A DNA stretch of 64,000 nucleotides from Gemmatimonas sp. (GTDB lineage: Bacteria > Gemmatimonadota > Gemmatimonadetes > Gemmatimonadales > Gemmatimonadaceae): positions 23,031 to 87,030 of the forward strand of contig JAABRL010000010.1 in the NCBI GenBank assembly GCA_011390935.1, given 5' to 3'. Below the pieces are notes generated by a model that searched no databases, was not told the DNA's origin, and saw nothing but the letters and a program-made list of their open reading frames with translations. Below are positions 16,610 to 24,992 of this stretch, piece after piece. The position numbers were made by a program, and so were the translations under genes. How positions within the stretch are numbered: the first letter of the stretch is position 1; each line of letters starts with the position of its first letter.

Positions 16610-18689
16610 GTGACATTTCCCAGGTAGCGACACTGGTGAGCGTGATGGACGCCGGCAGTTCGCCGAGCGAGATGATCGGAAGCGCCGGGAGGACCGGTTC
16701 GATGAGGCGACGCACGCCCACGCGCAGCGATGGCGGCGTGATGAGCGGCAGCGGCCGGCCGTCCACGGTGTGCGTGGTGGCGAGCTGATTGAGGTCGCGC
16801 AGCAGAGCGGCGAGCGTATCGGGCGTGAGTAGCGGCGTGCCCTGCTGCGCCATGCGCGGCGAGAACAGTCCGGTGAGCGCCGCTTCGAGCCGTGCGCCCA
16901 TGGTGACACCGCGCACCGTGCCGGTCGCATCGGCGAAGAGCCGGGCGATGACGTTGGTGAGCGCGCGACGCACGCCTTCCGTGAGCACTTCGGGGTCCTT
17001 GGTGCTCTCGGCGCCATCGCCGAGCGCTTCGAGAATCGTGACCAGGTCGCGAATGGGCACCCGCTCGCGCAGCAGTCGCTGCAGGACACGATGCAGGGTG
17101 CTGAGCGACACCTTGTTCGGAATGATTTCTTCCACGAGCGCGGGGTGCGACTTCTTGAGCGTTTCGATCATGCCCTGCACTTCCTGACGGCCGAGCAGTT
17201 CGGCCGCATTGCCCTTGAGCGTTTCCATGAGGTGCGTGGCCACCACGGTCGTGGGTTCCACCACCACGTAGCCGAGCGCTTCCGCTTCGGTGCGGCGTGG
17301 TGCCGCGATCCACTTGGCCGGCATGCCGAACGACGGGTCGACCGTGTCCATGCCGTCGATGTCGGCGACCACGCCGCCGGTGTCGAGCGCCATGAGAAAA
17401 CGCGGCAGCACTTCACCGCGCGCGACTTCGGAGCCGCGCAGCTTGATGAGGTATTCGTTGGCCGGCAGACGAATGTCGTCGCGAATGCGAATGGGCGGCA
17501 CGAGAATGCCGAGCTCGAGTGCGGCCTGCTTGCGCAGCAGCGAGATGCGTTCGAGCAGGTCACCGCCCTGCGATTCGTCCACGAGCGGAATGAGCGCGTA
17601 GCCCACTTCGAGTTCGATCGGATCGATCTGCAGCAGATCGCGCATGGGATCGGCTTCCTGCGGCTCCTCGGGCTCGGGCGCGGGTTCGATCAGCGCGAGT
17701 TCGTTGCGACGGTCTTCCTGCTTGCCGCTGGAGCGTGCGAGCAGCGCGGTGCCACCGGCGAGCGCGAGGAACGGGAGCAGCGGCAGCCCTGGCACGAGCG
17801 CAAACGATCCGAGCAGGCCGGCGGTGATCCACAGCGCGCGCGGGTGGGCGCCCAGCTGATTGCCGATGACCACACCAATGCGGTCGGTGCCCGTGGACGC
17901 CGTGACCATGATGCCGGCGGCGGTCGAGATGATCAGCCCCGGAATCTGCGAGACGAGGCCGTCACCGACGGTGAGAATCGTGTAGGTGGAAGCGGCGTTG
18001 GCGAAGTCCATGCCACGCTGCACCACACCAATGAAGATGCCGCCGAGGATATTGATGACGACCACGAGAATGCCGAGGATCGCGTCGCCCTTCACGTACT
18101 TGGACGCACCGTCCATGGCACCGTAGAAGTCGGCCGTGCGCGAAATGTCATCGCGACGCTTGCGTGCTTCCTTTTCGTCGATGAGGCCGGCCGAGAGATC
18201 GGCATCGATGGCCATCTGCTTGCCGGGCATCGCATCGAGGGTGAAGCGCGCCGCGACTTCGGCAATGCGGCCGGCACCCTTCGTGATGACGATGAAGTTG
18301 ATGCCGACGAGAATGAGGAAGATGACCACGCCCACGGCATAGTTGCCGCCGATGACGAACGCACCGAACGCTTCGATCACCTGACCCGCTTCACCGCGCG
18401 AGAGAATGAGGCGCGTGCTCGAGACGTTGAGGCCGATGCGGAAGAGCGTGAGCAGCAGGATCAGCGACGGAAACGAGCTGAAGTCGAGCGGATTGGTGTT
18501 GTAGAGCGAGACGAGCAGCACGGTGAGCGAGAGCCCGATGCTGGCCGCGAGACACAGATCGAGCAGCAGCGGCGGCAGCGGCAGCACGATGAGCGCGATG
18601 ACGAACACCACGGCGAGTGCGAGCGCGACTTCTGCACGCTTGCGGCCGGCCAGGCCATCGAGAGGGATCGGGAGAGCAGCGCTGGTCAT
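16599..18689 (-). CDS. flhA: Flagellar export protein FlhA
   Basis: LCLAASIGLSLTVLLVSLY...FPSLILLLTLFRIGLNVSSTRLIL...GNYAVGVVIFLILVGINFIVITKGAGRIAEVAARFTLDAMPGKQMAID. Confidence 0.97.
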   Translation of the reverse strand: MTSAALPIPLDGLAGRKRAEVALALAVVFVIALIVLPLPPLLLDLCLAASIGLSLTVLLVSLYNTNPLDFSSFPSLILLLTLFRIGLNVSSTRLILSRGEAGQVIEAFGAFVIGGNYAVGVVIFLILVGINFIVITKGAGRIAEVAARFTLDAMPGKQMAIDADLSAGLIDEKEARKRRDDISRTADFYGAMDGASKYVKGDAILGILVVVINILGGIFIGVVQRGMDFANAASTYTILTVGDGLVSQIPGLIISTAAGIMVTASTGTDRIGVVIGNQLGAHPRALWITAGLLGSFALVPGLPLLPFLALAGGTALLARSSGKQEDRRNELALIEPAPEPEEPQEADPMRDLLQIDPIELEVGYALIPLVDESQGGDLLERISLLRKQAALELGILVPPIRIRDDIRLPANEYLIKLRGSEVARGEVLPRFLMALDTGGVVADIDGMDTVDPSFGMPAKWIAAPRRTEAEALGYVVVEPTTVVATHLMETLKGNAAELLGRQEVQGMIETLKKSHPALVEEIIPNKVSLSTLHRVLQRLLRERVPIRDLVTILEALGDGAESTKDPEVLTEGVRRALTNVIARLFADATGTVRGVTMGARLEAALTGLFSPRMAQQGTPLLTPDTLAALLRDLNQLATTHTVDGRPLPLITPPSLRVGVRRLIEPVLPALPIISLGELPASITLTSVATWEMSHAA

Positions 18690-18694
18690 GGGAA

Positions 18695-19807
18695 TCAGGC
18701 AGCGACGGTGTCGAGCTCAGCCGTACCGCGCCACGCCTTGCCGTAGCGCTGCCGCTGACGGAGTACGAAGGCGAGCACTTCTGCGACGGCGAGATAGAAA
18801 TCGACCGGGATCATCGAGCCGATGCGCGCGGTCTTCACGAGCGCACGGGCGAGCGGCTTGTTCTCGATCACGGGCACACCGGCCGCGAACGCGATCGCCT
18901 TGATCTTCTCGGCGACCTTGCGCTGGCCAATGGCGAGCACGAACGGCGCCGGTGCCAGATCAGGGTCGTATTTGAGGGCGATGGCGATGTGTGTCGGGTT
19001 GACGATCACGACATCGGCCGACGGCACGTCCTTGAACATCTGCTTGCGAATGCGTTCGCGTGCGATCGCGCGCCGACGCGCCTTGATGTTGCCATCACCT
19101 TCGGCGTTCTTGTATTCGTCTCGCACTTCCTGCTTCGACATCTTGAGATCTTCGAGTCGCTGCCAGCGCTGGTAGCCGTAATCGGCGAGCGCGATCACGA
19201 GGAAGAGCATGCCGGCGTTGCGCAGCAGCGACATCGTGTAGCGTCCCACGGTGGCCATGAGCGCGGTGGGCTCGAGCAGCGGGAGCACTTCGAGATCGGG
19301 CATGGCGCGACGCATGGTGATGTACACGACCAGTGCGATCACCCCCATCTTGCCGAGCGACTTGGCCAGCTCCACGATCGAGCGGGTGGAGAAGATCTTC
19401 TGCACACCGCTGATCGGATTCATGCGCGAGAACTTCGGCGCAAGCGGCTTGGCGGTGATGATGGGACCCACCTGCGCGAGATTCACGCCAACACCAATGG
19501 CCACGCTGGCGGCGAGCACGCCGCTCAGGGCGGCGAGCGTCTTCCAGCCGATGCCCTGCAGCAGCCCCACCGCCGCGGTGCCGACGCGCGACGGATCGCC
19601 CGCGTACATGAGACTCTGTCCCATGGTGTCGAGCAGAAAGCGCCAGAGCGGCGGGCCGGCGGTCGTGAGCGTGATGGTGGTGGCGAGCAGGAATGCGGCC
19701 GTCATGAGCTCCGGGCTCTTCGCGATCTGGCCTTCTTCGCGGGCATCCTGGAGCTTCTTGTCGGTCGCGTTCTCGGTTTTTTCGCCGCCCGGTCCTTCCT
19801 TCGCCAT
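18695..19807 (-). CDS. flhB: Flagellar export protein FlhB
   Basis: KTENATDKKLQDAREEGQIAKSPEL; autocleavage motif NPTHIAIALKYDP. Confidence 0.97.
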   Translation of the reverse strand: MAKEGPGGEKTENATDKKLQDAREEGQIAKSPELMTAAFLLATTITLTTAGPPLWRFLLDTMGQSLMYAGDPSRVGTAAVGLLQGIGWKTLAALSGVLAASVAIGVGVNLAQVGPIITAKPLAPKFSRMNPISGVQKIFSTRSIVELAKSLGKMGVIALVVYITMRRAMPDLEVLPLLEPTALMATVGRYTMSLLRNAGMLFLVIALADYGYQRWQRLEDLKMSKQEVRDEYKNAEGDGNIKARRRAIARERIRKQMFKDVPSADVVIVNPTHIAIALKYDPDLAPAPFVLAIGQRKVAEKIKAIAFAAGVPVIENKPLARALVKTARIGSMIPVDFYLAVAEVLAFVLRQRQRYGKAWRGTAELDTVAA

Positions 19808-19808
19808 G

Positions 19809-20594
19809 TCAGCGACCTCCCGGCAGCGCGAGCGCGCCCATGGTGCGCTCGAGCGAGAGCGCGAAGCTGGCGGGCCACTCGTTGATCGCACCGGCGACCA
19901 CGGCGAGCGTGAGGGCAAAGACGAAGAGCCCGATCCCGATCTGCAGCGGGAAGGCGACGCTGAAGATGTTCAACTGCGGCGCGGCTCGGCTGAGCACGCC
20001 GAGTGAGACGTTGGTGAGCATGATCGCGCCCAGTACCGGGGCGGCGAAGCGCAGGGCAGCGCTGAAGATCGTGCCGGCGGTGTCGGCGAGCACGCGGGCG
20101 CCGTCGTCCATGGCGATCGCGCCGCCGAGGGGGAGCACGCGGAAGGTGTCCGCGAGCGCCTCGAGCATGAGCAGGTGTCCGCCGGCGGTGAGGATCAGCG
20201 TCAGCGTGAACAGCTGCATGAACTGGCCGAGCACCATCGTCTGGCCACCCGTGGTGGGGTTGACGATGGCCGCGCCGGAGAGGCCGATGGAGATGGAGAG
20301 CACGTCACCGGCGGCTTCCGCGCCGGCCACGATGATCGCGCCGGCGAAACCGATGGCAAAGCCGATGAGCGTTTCGCCAAGGAAGGTGGCCGGGGTGATC
20401 GCCACGCCGCCGGCCGGCGCGCTCGCGAGTGCGGTTGGGAGGAGGAGCACCGCAAACATCACGAGACACGCCGTCCGGAGACGCATGGGGACGGTCTTGG
20501 CCGACCACATGGGAGCGACCATGAGCAGTCCACCGACGCGCAAGGCGACGAGCACGAGCGCTGAGGCCACGCCGGGGGCGAAGAGATCCGGCAC
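19809..20594 (-). CDS. fliR: Flagellar export protein FliR
   Basis: LFAPGVASALVLVALRVGGLLMVAPMWSAKTVPMRLR; GTG at 20594. Confidence 0.93.
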   Translation of the reverse strand: MPDLFAPGVASALVLVALRVGGLLMVAPMWSAKTVPMRLRTACLVMFAVLLLPTALASAPAGGVAITPATFLGETLIGFAIGFAGAIIVAGAEAAGDVLSISIGLSGAAIVNPTTGGQTMVLGQFMQLFTLTLILTAGGHLLMLEALADTFRVLPLGGAIAMDDGARVLADTAGTIFSAALRFAAPVLGAIMLTNVSLGVLSRAAPQLNIFSVAFPLQIGIGLFVFALTLAVVAGAINEWPASFALSLERTMGALALPGGR

Positions 20595-20599
20595 CCGAG

Positions 20600-20869
20600 T
20601 TACCCGACCATGCCAGGGATGCCCTGGATGAGGGACGTCGTGTACTTGATGAGGATCTGCAGCAGCCAGGGGAGGCCGATGATGAAGGCCCCGCCGACCA
20701 TGATCAGCTTCGGCACGAAGGTGAGCGTCTGCTCCTGGATCTGCGTCACCGACTGGATCACGCTCACCAGCAGTCCGACGCCCAGCGCGATGATGAGCAT
20801 CGGCATGGCAATCATGAGCGCGGTGAGGATCGCTTCGCGTGAGAGGTCGATGACGAACTGATGAGACAT
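20600..20869 (-). CDS. fliQ: Flagellar export protein FliQ
   Basis: REAILTALMIAMPMLIIALGVGLLVSVIQSVTQIQEQTLTFVPKL. Confidence 0.96.
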   Translation of the reverse strand: MSHQFVIDLSREAILTALMIAMPMLIIALGVGLLVSVIQSVTQIQEQTLTFVPKLIMVGGAFIIGLPWLLQILIKYTTSLIQGIPGMVG

Positions 20870-21029
20870 GAGATCGTGGGCGCCGAAGTGAACGAGCTGT
20901 GACTGGTGATACAGAAAGCAGGAGTCGTACCAGCGCGATATCCGGGTTTCGGATTAGGGAAAGTGTTGTGTTTGATAGAGTTAGATGTGTCGGTTCGTGC
21001 ATGCCCCTTGCCGGCACAGCGCGTAGAAG

Positions 21030-21044
21030 AGGCATGATTTGCCG
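21030..21044. promoter_or_regulatory. Inverted repeat AGGCA-N5-TGCCG upstream of fliQ
   Basis: aggcatgatttgccg; 14-nt identity to the reverse complement of 10743-10757. Confidence 0.5.
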
Positions 21045-21117
21045 CCTTGCACCCCACGCATTGCCGATCGAGCTATGGCGGAAGGATTTGCCGAGTGGTG
21101 GCTGGCAGGGTGCGAAA

Positions 21118-21155
21118 CGCCAACGGGCGCCCCCGTGTGAGGGCGCCCGTTGGCG
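21118..21155 (-). terminator. 15-bp perfect hairpin downstream of fliP, putative terminator
   Basis: CGCCAACGGGCGCCC / GGGCGCCCGTTGGCG, 8-nt loop, about 22 nt beyond fliP stop. Confidence 0.7.
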
Positions 21156-21176
21156 TGTCGGCGGTTGACGTCCGCG

Positions 21177-22628
21177 CTAGCGGAAGCTTTGCACCAGACT
21201 CTGGATCGTGAGACTCCAGCCGTCGACGAGCACGAAGAGCAGCAGCTTGAAGGGGAGCGAGATCATCGCCGGCGGCAGCATGAACATGCCCATGGCCATG
21301 AGGACCGAGGCCACCACCGCGTCGATCACGATGAAGGGCAGGTAGATGGCGAAGCCGATCTGGAAGGCCGTGCGGAGTTCGCTGGCCACGAACGCCGCCA
21401 TGAGCACGTGCAAGGGCACGTCGTCGGGGGTGTCGGGCTGCTCCATGCGGCTGAGCTCCACGAAGGTGCGCAGGTCCTTTTCATTGGTCTGCCGCAGCAT
21501 GAAGGCGCGGAACGGCTGCACGCCCACCTTGAGCATTTCGGTCTGCTGGATCTCGCCGGCGAGCCAGGGCGCGATTGCGGTGCGGTTGGCCTCGGTGATG
21601 GTGGGGGCCATCACGAAGCCGGTGAGCAGGAGGGCGAGGCCGGCGACCAGGTGGGCCGGTGGCGCGCTCTGCGTCCCCATGGCCTGCTTGAGGAAGTGCA
21701 GCACGATGAGAATCCGGGTGAACCCGGTCATCATGAGCAGCAGCGTCGGGATGAGCGTCATCAGGCCCATCATCAACACGACACCAACCGTACCGTTCAA
21801 GCGCAGTTCGTCATTTTCACCGTTTCCAACGCGCAGGTCGAGCTGCGGGACCAGCCCGGAGAGCGCTTCACTCGCGCTCACGGGGGCCGGTTGTGCCGGA
21901 TCGACCGTGGCTACGCCGGGAGCGGCGGCGGCACGTCCCGTGGCCGGCGCGGTCGGCTGCGGCGCGGTCACGGTGGGCGCGGTGATAACAGGCGCGGTCG
22001 GCTCGATCGGGGCGGTTGGCGCGGTCGTCACGGGCGCCACGGCCGGCTGCGCCACAACGGTGGCCGCCGGTGCAAACGCGCCCACCAGGAGGAACGCGGC
22101 GATCCCCAGCAGTCGCGTGGACGGCGCCAGCGTCATGGAGAGCACGGCGCGCAGGTCGTGCGCCCTCGGCTCGCTGACCTGCAGCGCCGTAGCGAGTGTC
22201 TGATCGAACGGCGTGATGCTCGCGCTGGCGGACATCGCGGGACGGGGGGCGGGCGCTCCGCCGAAGAGACGGTGCCAGCCAGGAAGCGCGCTCACACCGG
22301 CGAAGGACTGGCTCGCGGCCGAACTCGAGGCGAGCGGCAGGGCAATCTCGCTCCCCGCCAGCACGCGCTGCCGATCGGCTTCGTCCACTTCGAAGAGCGG
22401 GTGCACCCCGCCTTCGCCCATGGACACCACCATCACCTTCTCGCCAATGCGCACCACGGCCAACCCGGACTTCGGGCCGAGCGGCAGGCGCTGCACCACC
22501 TCCACGGGGAGGCGACTGCGCGCGCCCAACGAGCCGGCGCCGACGCGCTTCATGGCCCACACGGCGATTGCGATCAGCCCAAGAACAAAGGCCAGCGCCG
22601 CGAGAATGCCGAGGAAGGCAGGAAACAT
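21177..22628 (-). CDS. fliP: FliO-FliP fusion protein
   Basis: N-term FliO: RLPLGPKSGLAVVRIGEKVMVVSMGEGGVHPLFEV; C-term FliP: GTVGVVLMMGLMTLIPTLLLMMTGFTRILIVLHFLKQAMGTQSAPPAHLVAGLALLLT. Confidence 0.92.
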   Translation of the reverse strand: MFPAFLGILAALAFVLGLIAIAVWAMKRVGAGSLGARSRLPVEVVQRLPLGPKSGLAVVRIGEKVMVVSMGEGGVHPLFEVDEADRQRVLAGSEIALPLASSSAASQSFAGVSALPGWHRLFGGAPAPRPAMSASASITPFDQTLATALQVSEPRAHDLRAVLSMTLAPSTRLLGIAAFLLVGAFAPAATVVAQPAVAPVTTAPTAPIEPTAPVITAPTVTAPQPTAPATGRAAAAPGVATVDPAQPAPVSASEALSGLVPQLDLRVGNGENDELRLNGTVGVVLMMGLMTLIPTLLLMMTGFTRILIVLHFLKQAMGTQSAPPAHLVAGLALLLTGFVMAPTITEANRTAIAPWLAGEIQQTEMLKVGVQPFRAFMLRQTNEKDLRTFVELSRMEQPDTPDDVPLHVLMAAFVASELRTAFQIGFAIYLPFIVIDAVVASVLMAMGMFMLPPAMISLPFKLLLFVLVDGWSLTIQSLVQSFR

Positions 22629-22660
22629 GAGGTCGTGTGCTCAGGCGCGAGGGCGGAACA

Positions 22661-23095
22661 TCAGGCGGCGGCGTCCTGCTTGGTCGGCGCGCCACGCGCC
22701 AGAATGCGCGTGATACGCACACCGAAGTGCTCGCCGAGCACCACCACTTCGCCCTCGGCGAATCGACGGTCGCCGACGAAAATGTCGATCGGTTCACCGG
22801 CCAGTCGCTCGAGCTGGATCACCGAACCGCGACCGAGGCGCAGGATTTCCTGTACGGACATCGTGGTGCGTCCGAGCTCGATCGAAATCGGCAGCGTGAG
22901 ACTGAAGAGCATCGCCAGCGGCACTTCGGAGTTACCGGCGGCGGCCCGTTCGAACTCGGCCAGCTGCGGCGCCGACGGAGCGCTGGGCTCGCGCGACGTT
23001 TCGGGGATCGCGTCCTGTGTCGCGGTGATCGGCTGTCCAGCGGCTTTCGCGGCCTGAACGCTCGCGACCAGCGCATCGATTTCTGCGGGATTCAT
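22661..23095 (-). CDS. fliN: Flagellar switch protein FliN
   Basis: LPISIELGRTTMSVQEILRLGRGSVIQLERLAGEPIDIFVGDRRFAEGEVVVLGEHFGVRIT. Confidence 0.96.
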   Translation of the reverse strand: MNPAEIDALVASVQAAKAAGQPITATQDAIPETSREPSAPSAPQLAEFERAAAGNSEVPLAMLFSLTLPISIELGRTTMSVQEILRLGRGSVIQLERLAGEPIDIFVGDRRFAEGEVVVLGEHFGVRITRILARGAPTKQDAAA

Positions 23096-23161
23096 CGGGG
23101 AAAGACCGGGAGAGTCGAAACGTGAGTGAATGAGGAGCGCTGCACGGGGCGGCGGCGGGCG

Positions 23162-24139
23162 TCAGCCATCGGACGGGTTGACCCCATCGTGGATGCGTAC
23201 CGCGAGCGCATTGCCGACACGGCCCGCCTGGCCGACGAAGCGCTCCTGCTCGCCGGTGCGGATGATCAGCTTCGCGTCCTTGGGAATGCCGGTGGGCAGG
23301 ATCTTCCCGACCGACAGCGACATGAGCTCTTCGACCGTGATCTCGAACTTCGGGAGGCGCACCGAGATCGGGACGGGCATTTCGCGCACCGCGTTCTCGG
23401 TCTTGAGGCGCGCGGCTTCGCGTTCCGCGTCGCTCGAGTGCAGCAGGGCGAGGCGCTGCTGGCCGCTCGAGGTGAAGAACTTGTCGAGCACGGCAAAGGG
23501 CAGGCAGATGAGCATGAGGCCGCTCTGGCCACCCGCCGTGATTTCCACGTTGGCCACGAGCACCGGGTCTTCCCGATTGGCCACCTGCAGGATTTCCGGG
23601 GACGATTCGAAGCCGCTGACCGCCAGCTCCATGGGCACGTGATCCTGCCAGATCTCCTCGGTGAGCTGCGTGACGCGCTCAGCCACGGTGCGGATCGCCA
23701 TGCGTTCGATCGGCGTCAGCGACCGTACGGGGAAGGACGCCTGCCCGGTGCCACCAAACACACGATCGATGACGTAGAATCCGAACTCGGGCCCGATGTC
23801 GATCACGCCTTTCTGTCCGGTGCCGTTGATCTCGAAGATGAAGGAAGAGCAGGGGGTCGGCAGCGACAGCGTGAACTCGCCAAAGCTGAACTGCTCCACG
23901 CTCTGCAGTCGCACCTCGATCTGACCGCGCACGCGCGAGATGACCCACGCCTCGAGGTTTTTCACCAAGCGCTCGTACATGGCCTCCAGCGTGCGCAGGC
24001 GCTCTTTCGAGACGCGCGCCGGCCGACGGAAATCGTAGACCTGGACGTCCACTGCGGCACCGGCGCGCGGCGTCAGGCGCCCTGCGCCGCTTCCGAGCAG
24101 CCGATCGATGTCGGTCTGGGAGAGCGTTTCAGAGGCCAT
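23162..24139 (-). CDS. fliM: Flagellar switch protein FliM
   Basis: LSQTDIDRLL...VYDFRRPARVSKERLRTLEAMYERLVKNLEAW. Confidence 0.96.
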   Translation of the reverse strand: MASETLSQTDIDRLLGSGAGRLTPRAGAAVDVQVYDFRRPARVSKERLRTLEAMYERLVKNLEAWVISRVRGQIEVRLQSVEQFSFGEFTLSLPTPCSSFIFEINGTGQKGVIDIGPEFGFYVIDRVFGGTGQASFPVRSLTPIERMAIRTVAERVTQLTEEIWQDHVPMELAVSGFESSPEILQVANREDPVLVANVEITAGGQSGLMLICLPFAVLDKFFTSSGQQRLALLHSSDAEREAARLKTENAVREMPVPISVRLPKFEITVEELMSLSVGKILPTGIPKDAKLIIRTGEQERFVGQAGRVGNALAVRIHDGVNPSDG

Positions 24140-24148
24140 GCATGCGCC

Positions 24149-24697
24149 TCACTGCACCACGTACTGCGGGAAGTAGACGCGCGCGACGGTTTTCGCGCCG
24201 AAGCGTTCGTTGAGGGCCGTGGTGAGTTGCTCCTTGATTGCCTCACGACCACCGATATCGGCCAGTTCGTCCACCGTCTTCTGTCCGAGCGAGCTGAGCA
24301 CGACATCGCGCAGTTCGGCGTCGCGTGACTGCAGCGTCGTGATGGCCGCGGCGTCCTTGCACTGCAGGGAGACGGTCAGCATCAGCCAACGCGTCCCGCC
24401 GGAACCGGCGGGGTTGAGTACCAGGTTTTCCAGCGTCATGACCGCGGGCGTCCCGGAGGCCGACGAATCGTCTTCCGCGTGTTCGTCCTCCTCGCCCTCC
24501 GCATGGTCACCGGACGAAGCCGTTGGCGCAGGGGTGGCGTACCCGAGCGTCTTGGCCGTCATGGGGCCTACGATCACGGCGCCGGAGCCGGCACCAATGG
24601 CCAGACCGATCACCACGGCGGCGGCAAGCGGGAGTTTGGCTTTCAGCCCGGTAGGAGCCGGGGCCTGGTCGGTCGAGGATGCGTCTGCGTCAGCCAT
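24149..24697 (-). CDS. fliL: Flagellar basal body protein FliL
   Basis: Single TM then MTLENLVLNPAGSGGTRWLMLTVSLQ...AELRDVVLSSLGQKTVDELADIGGREAIKEQL. Confidence 0.9.
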   Translation of the reverse strand: MADADASSTDQAPAPTGLKAKLPLAAAVVIGLAIGAGSGAVIVGPMTAKTLGYATPAPTASSGDHAEGEEDEHAEDDSSASGTPAVMTLENLVLNPAGSGGTRWLMLTVSLQCKDAAAITTLQSRDAELRDVVLSSLGQKTVDELADIGGREAIKEQLTTALNERFGAKTVARVYFPQYVVQ

Positions 24698-24735
24698 GTG
24701 CGAGATCGGGAAAGGGAGAATCCGACTCGCTCAAT

Positions 24736-24752
24736 AAGCAGGACTGGTGCCA
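24736..24752 (-). promoter_or_regulatory. Candidate sigma-54 promoter upstream of fliL
   Basis: Minus strand TGGCACCAGTCCTGCTT: GG-N10-GC spacing, close to TGGCACG-N4-TTGCW; about 39 nt before the fliL ATG. Confidence 0.4.
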
Positions 24753-24940
24753 GCACGATCAGCGGCCGCACGCGCTCCACGTAAACGCAATATTGACAAC
24801 GCTTTGCGAGATATGGGCCACGCCACGCCCCCGTCGCAGGATCCCGCTGCCCATCTCGCCGCACAGGCACTTTCGTCTCGTATGCGGCAACTGCTGCCGC
24901 CTCATGCCAGCCGGAAGCTTCTGCCGAGTGCGCGCACGAC

Positions 24941-24973
24941 GCGCCCACCGCGACGACCTCTCGCGGTGGGCGC
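24941..24973 (-). terminator. 13-bp perfect hairpin downstream of flgE
   Basis: gcgcccaccgcga / tcgcggtgggcgc, 7-nt loop, about 20 nt past the flgE stop. Confidence 0.65.
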
Positions 24974-24992
24974 GCGTTCGACCTCGCGCCGG

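Noticed and set aside
17091-18746. 551-aa plus-strand ORF antisense to flhA
   Set aside because: Composition (His/Arg/Glu-rich, no recognizable domain) is typical of a shadow ORF in high-GC DNA; flhA on the other strand is unambiguous.
21150-23057. 635-aa plus-strand ORF
   Set aside because: Antisense to fliO-P and fliN; composition consistent with a shadow ORF.
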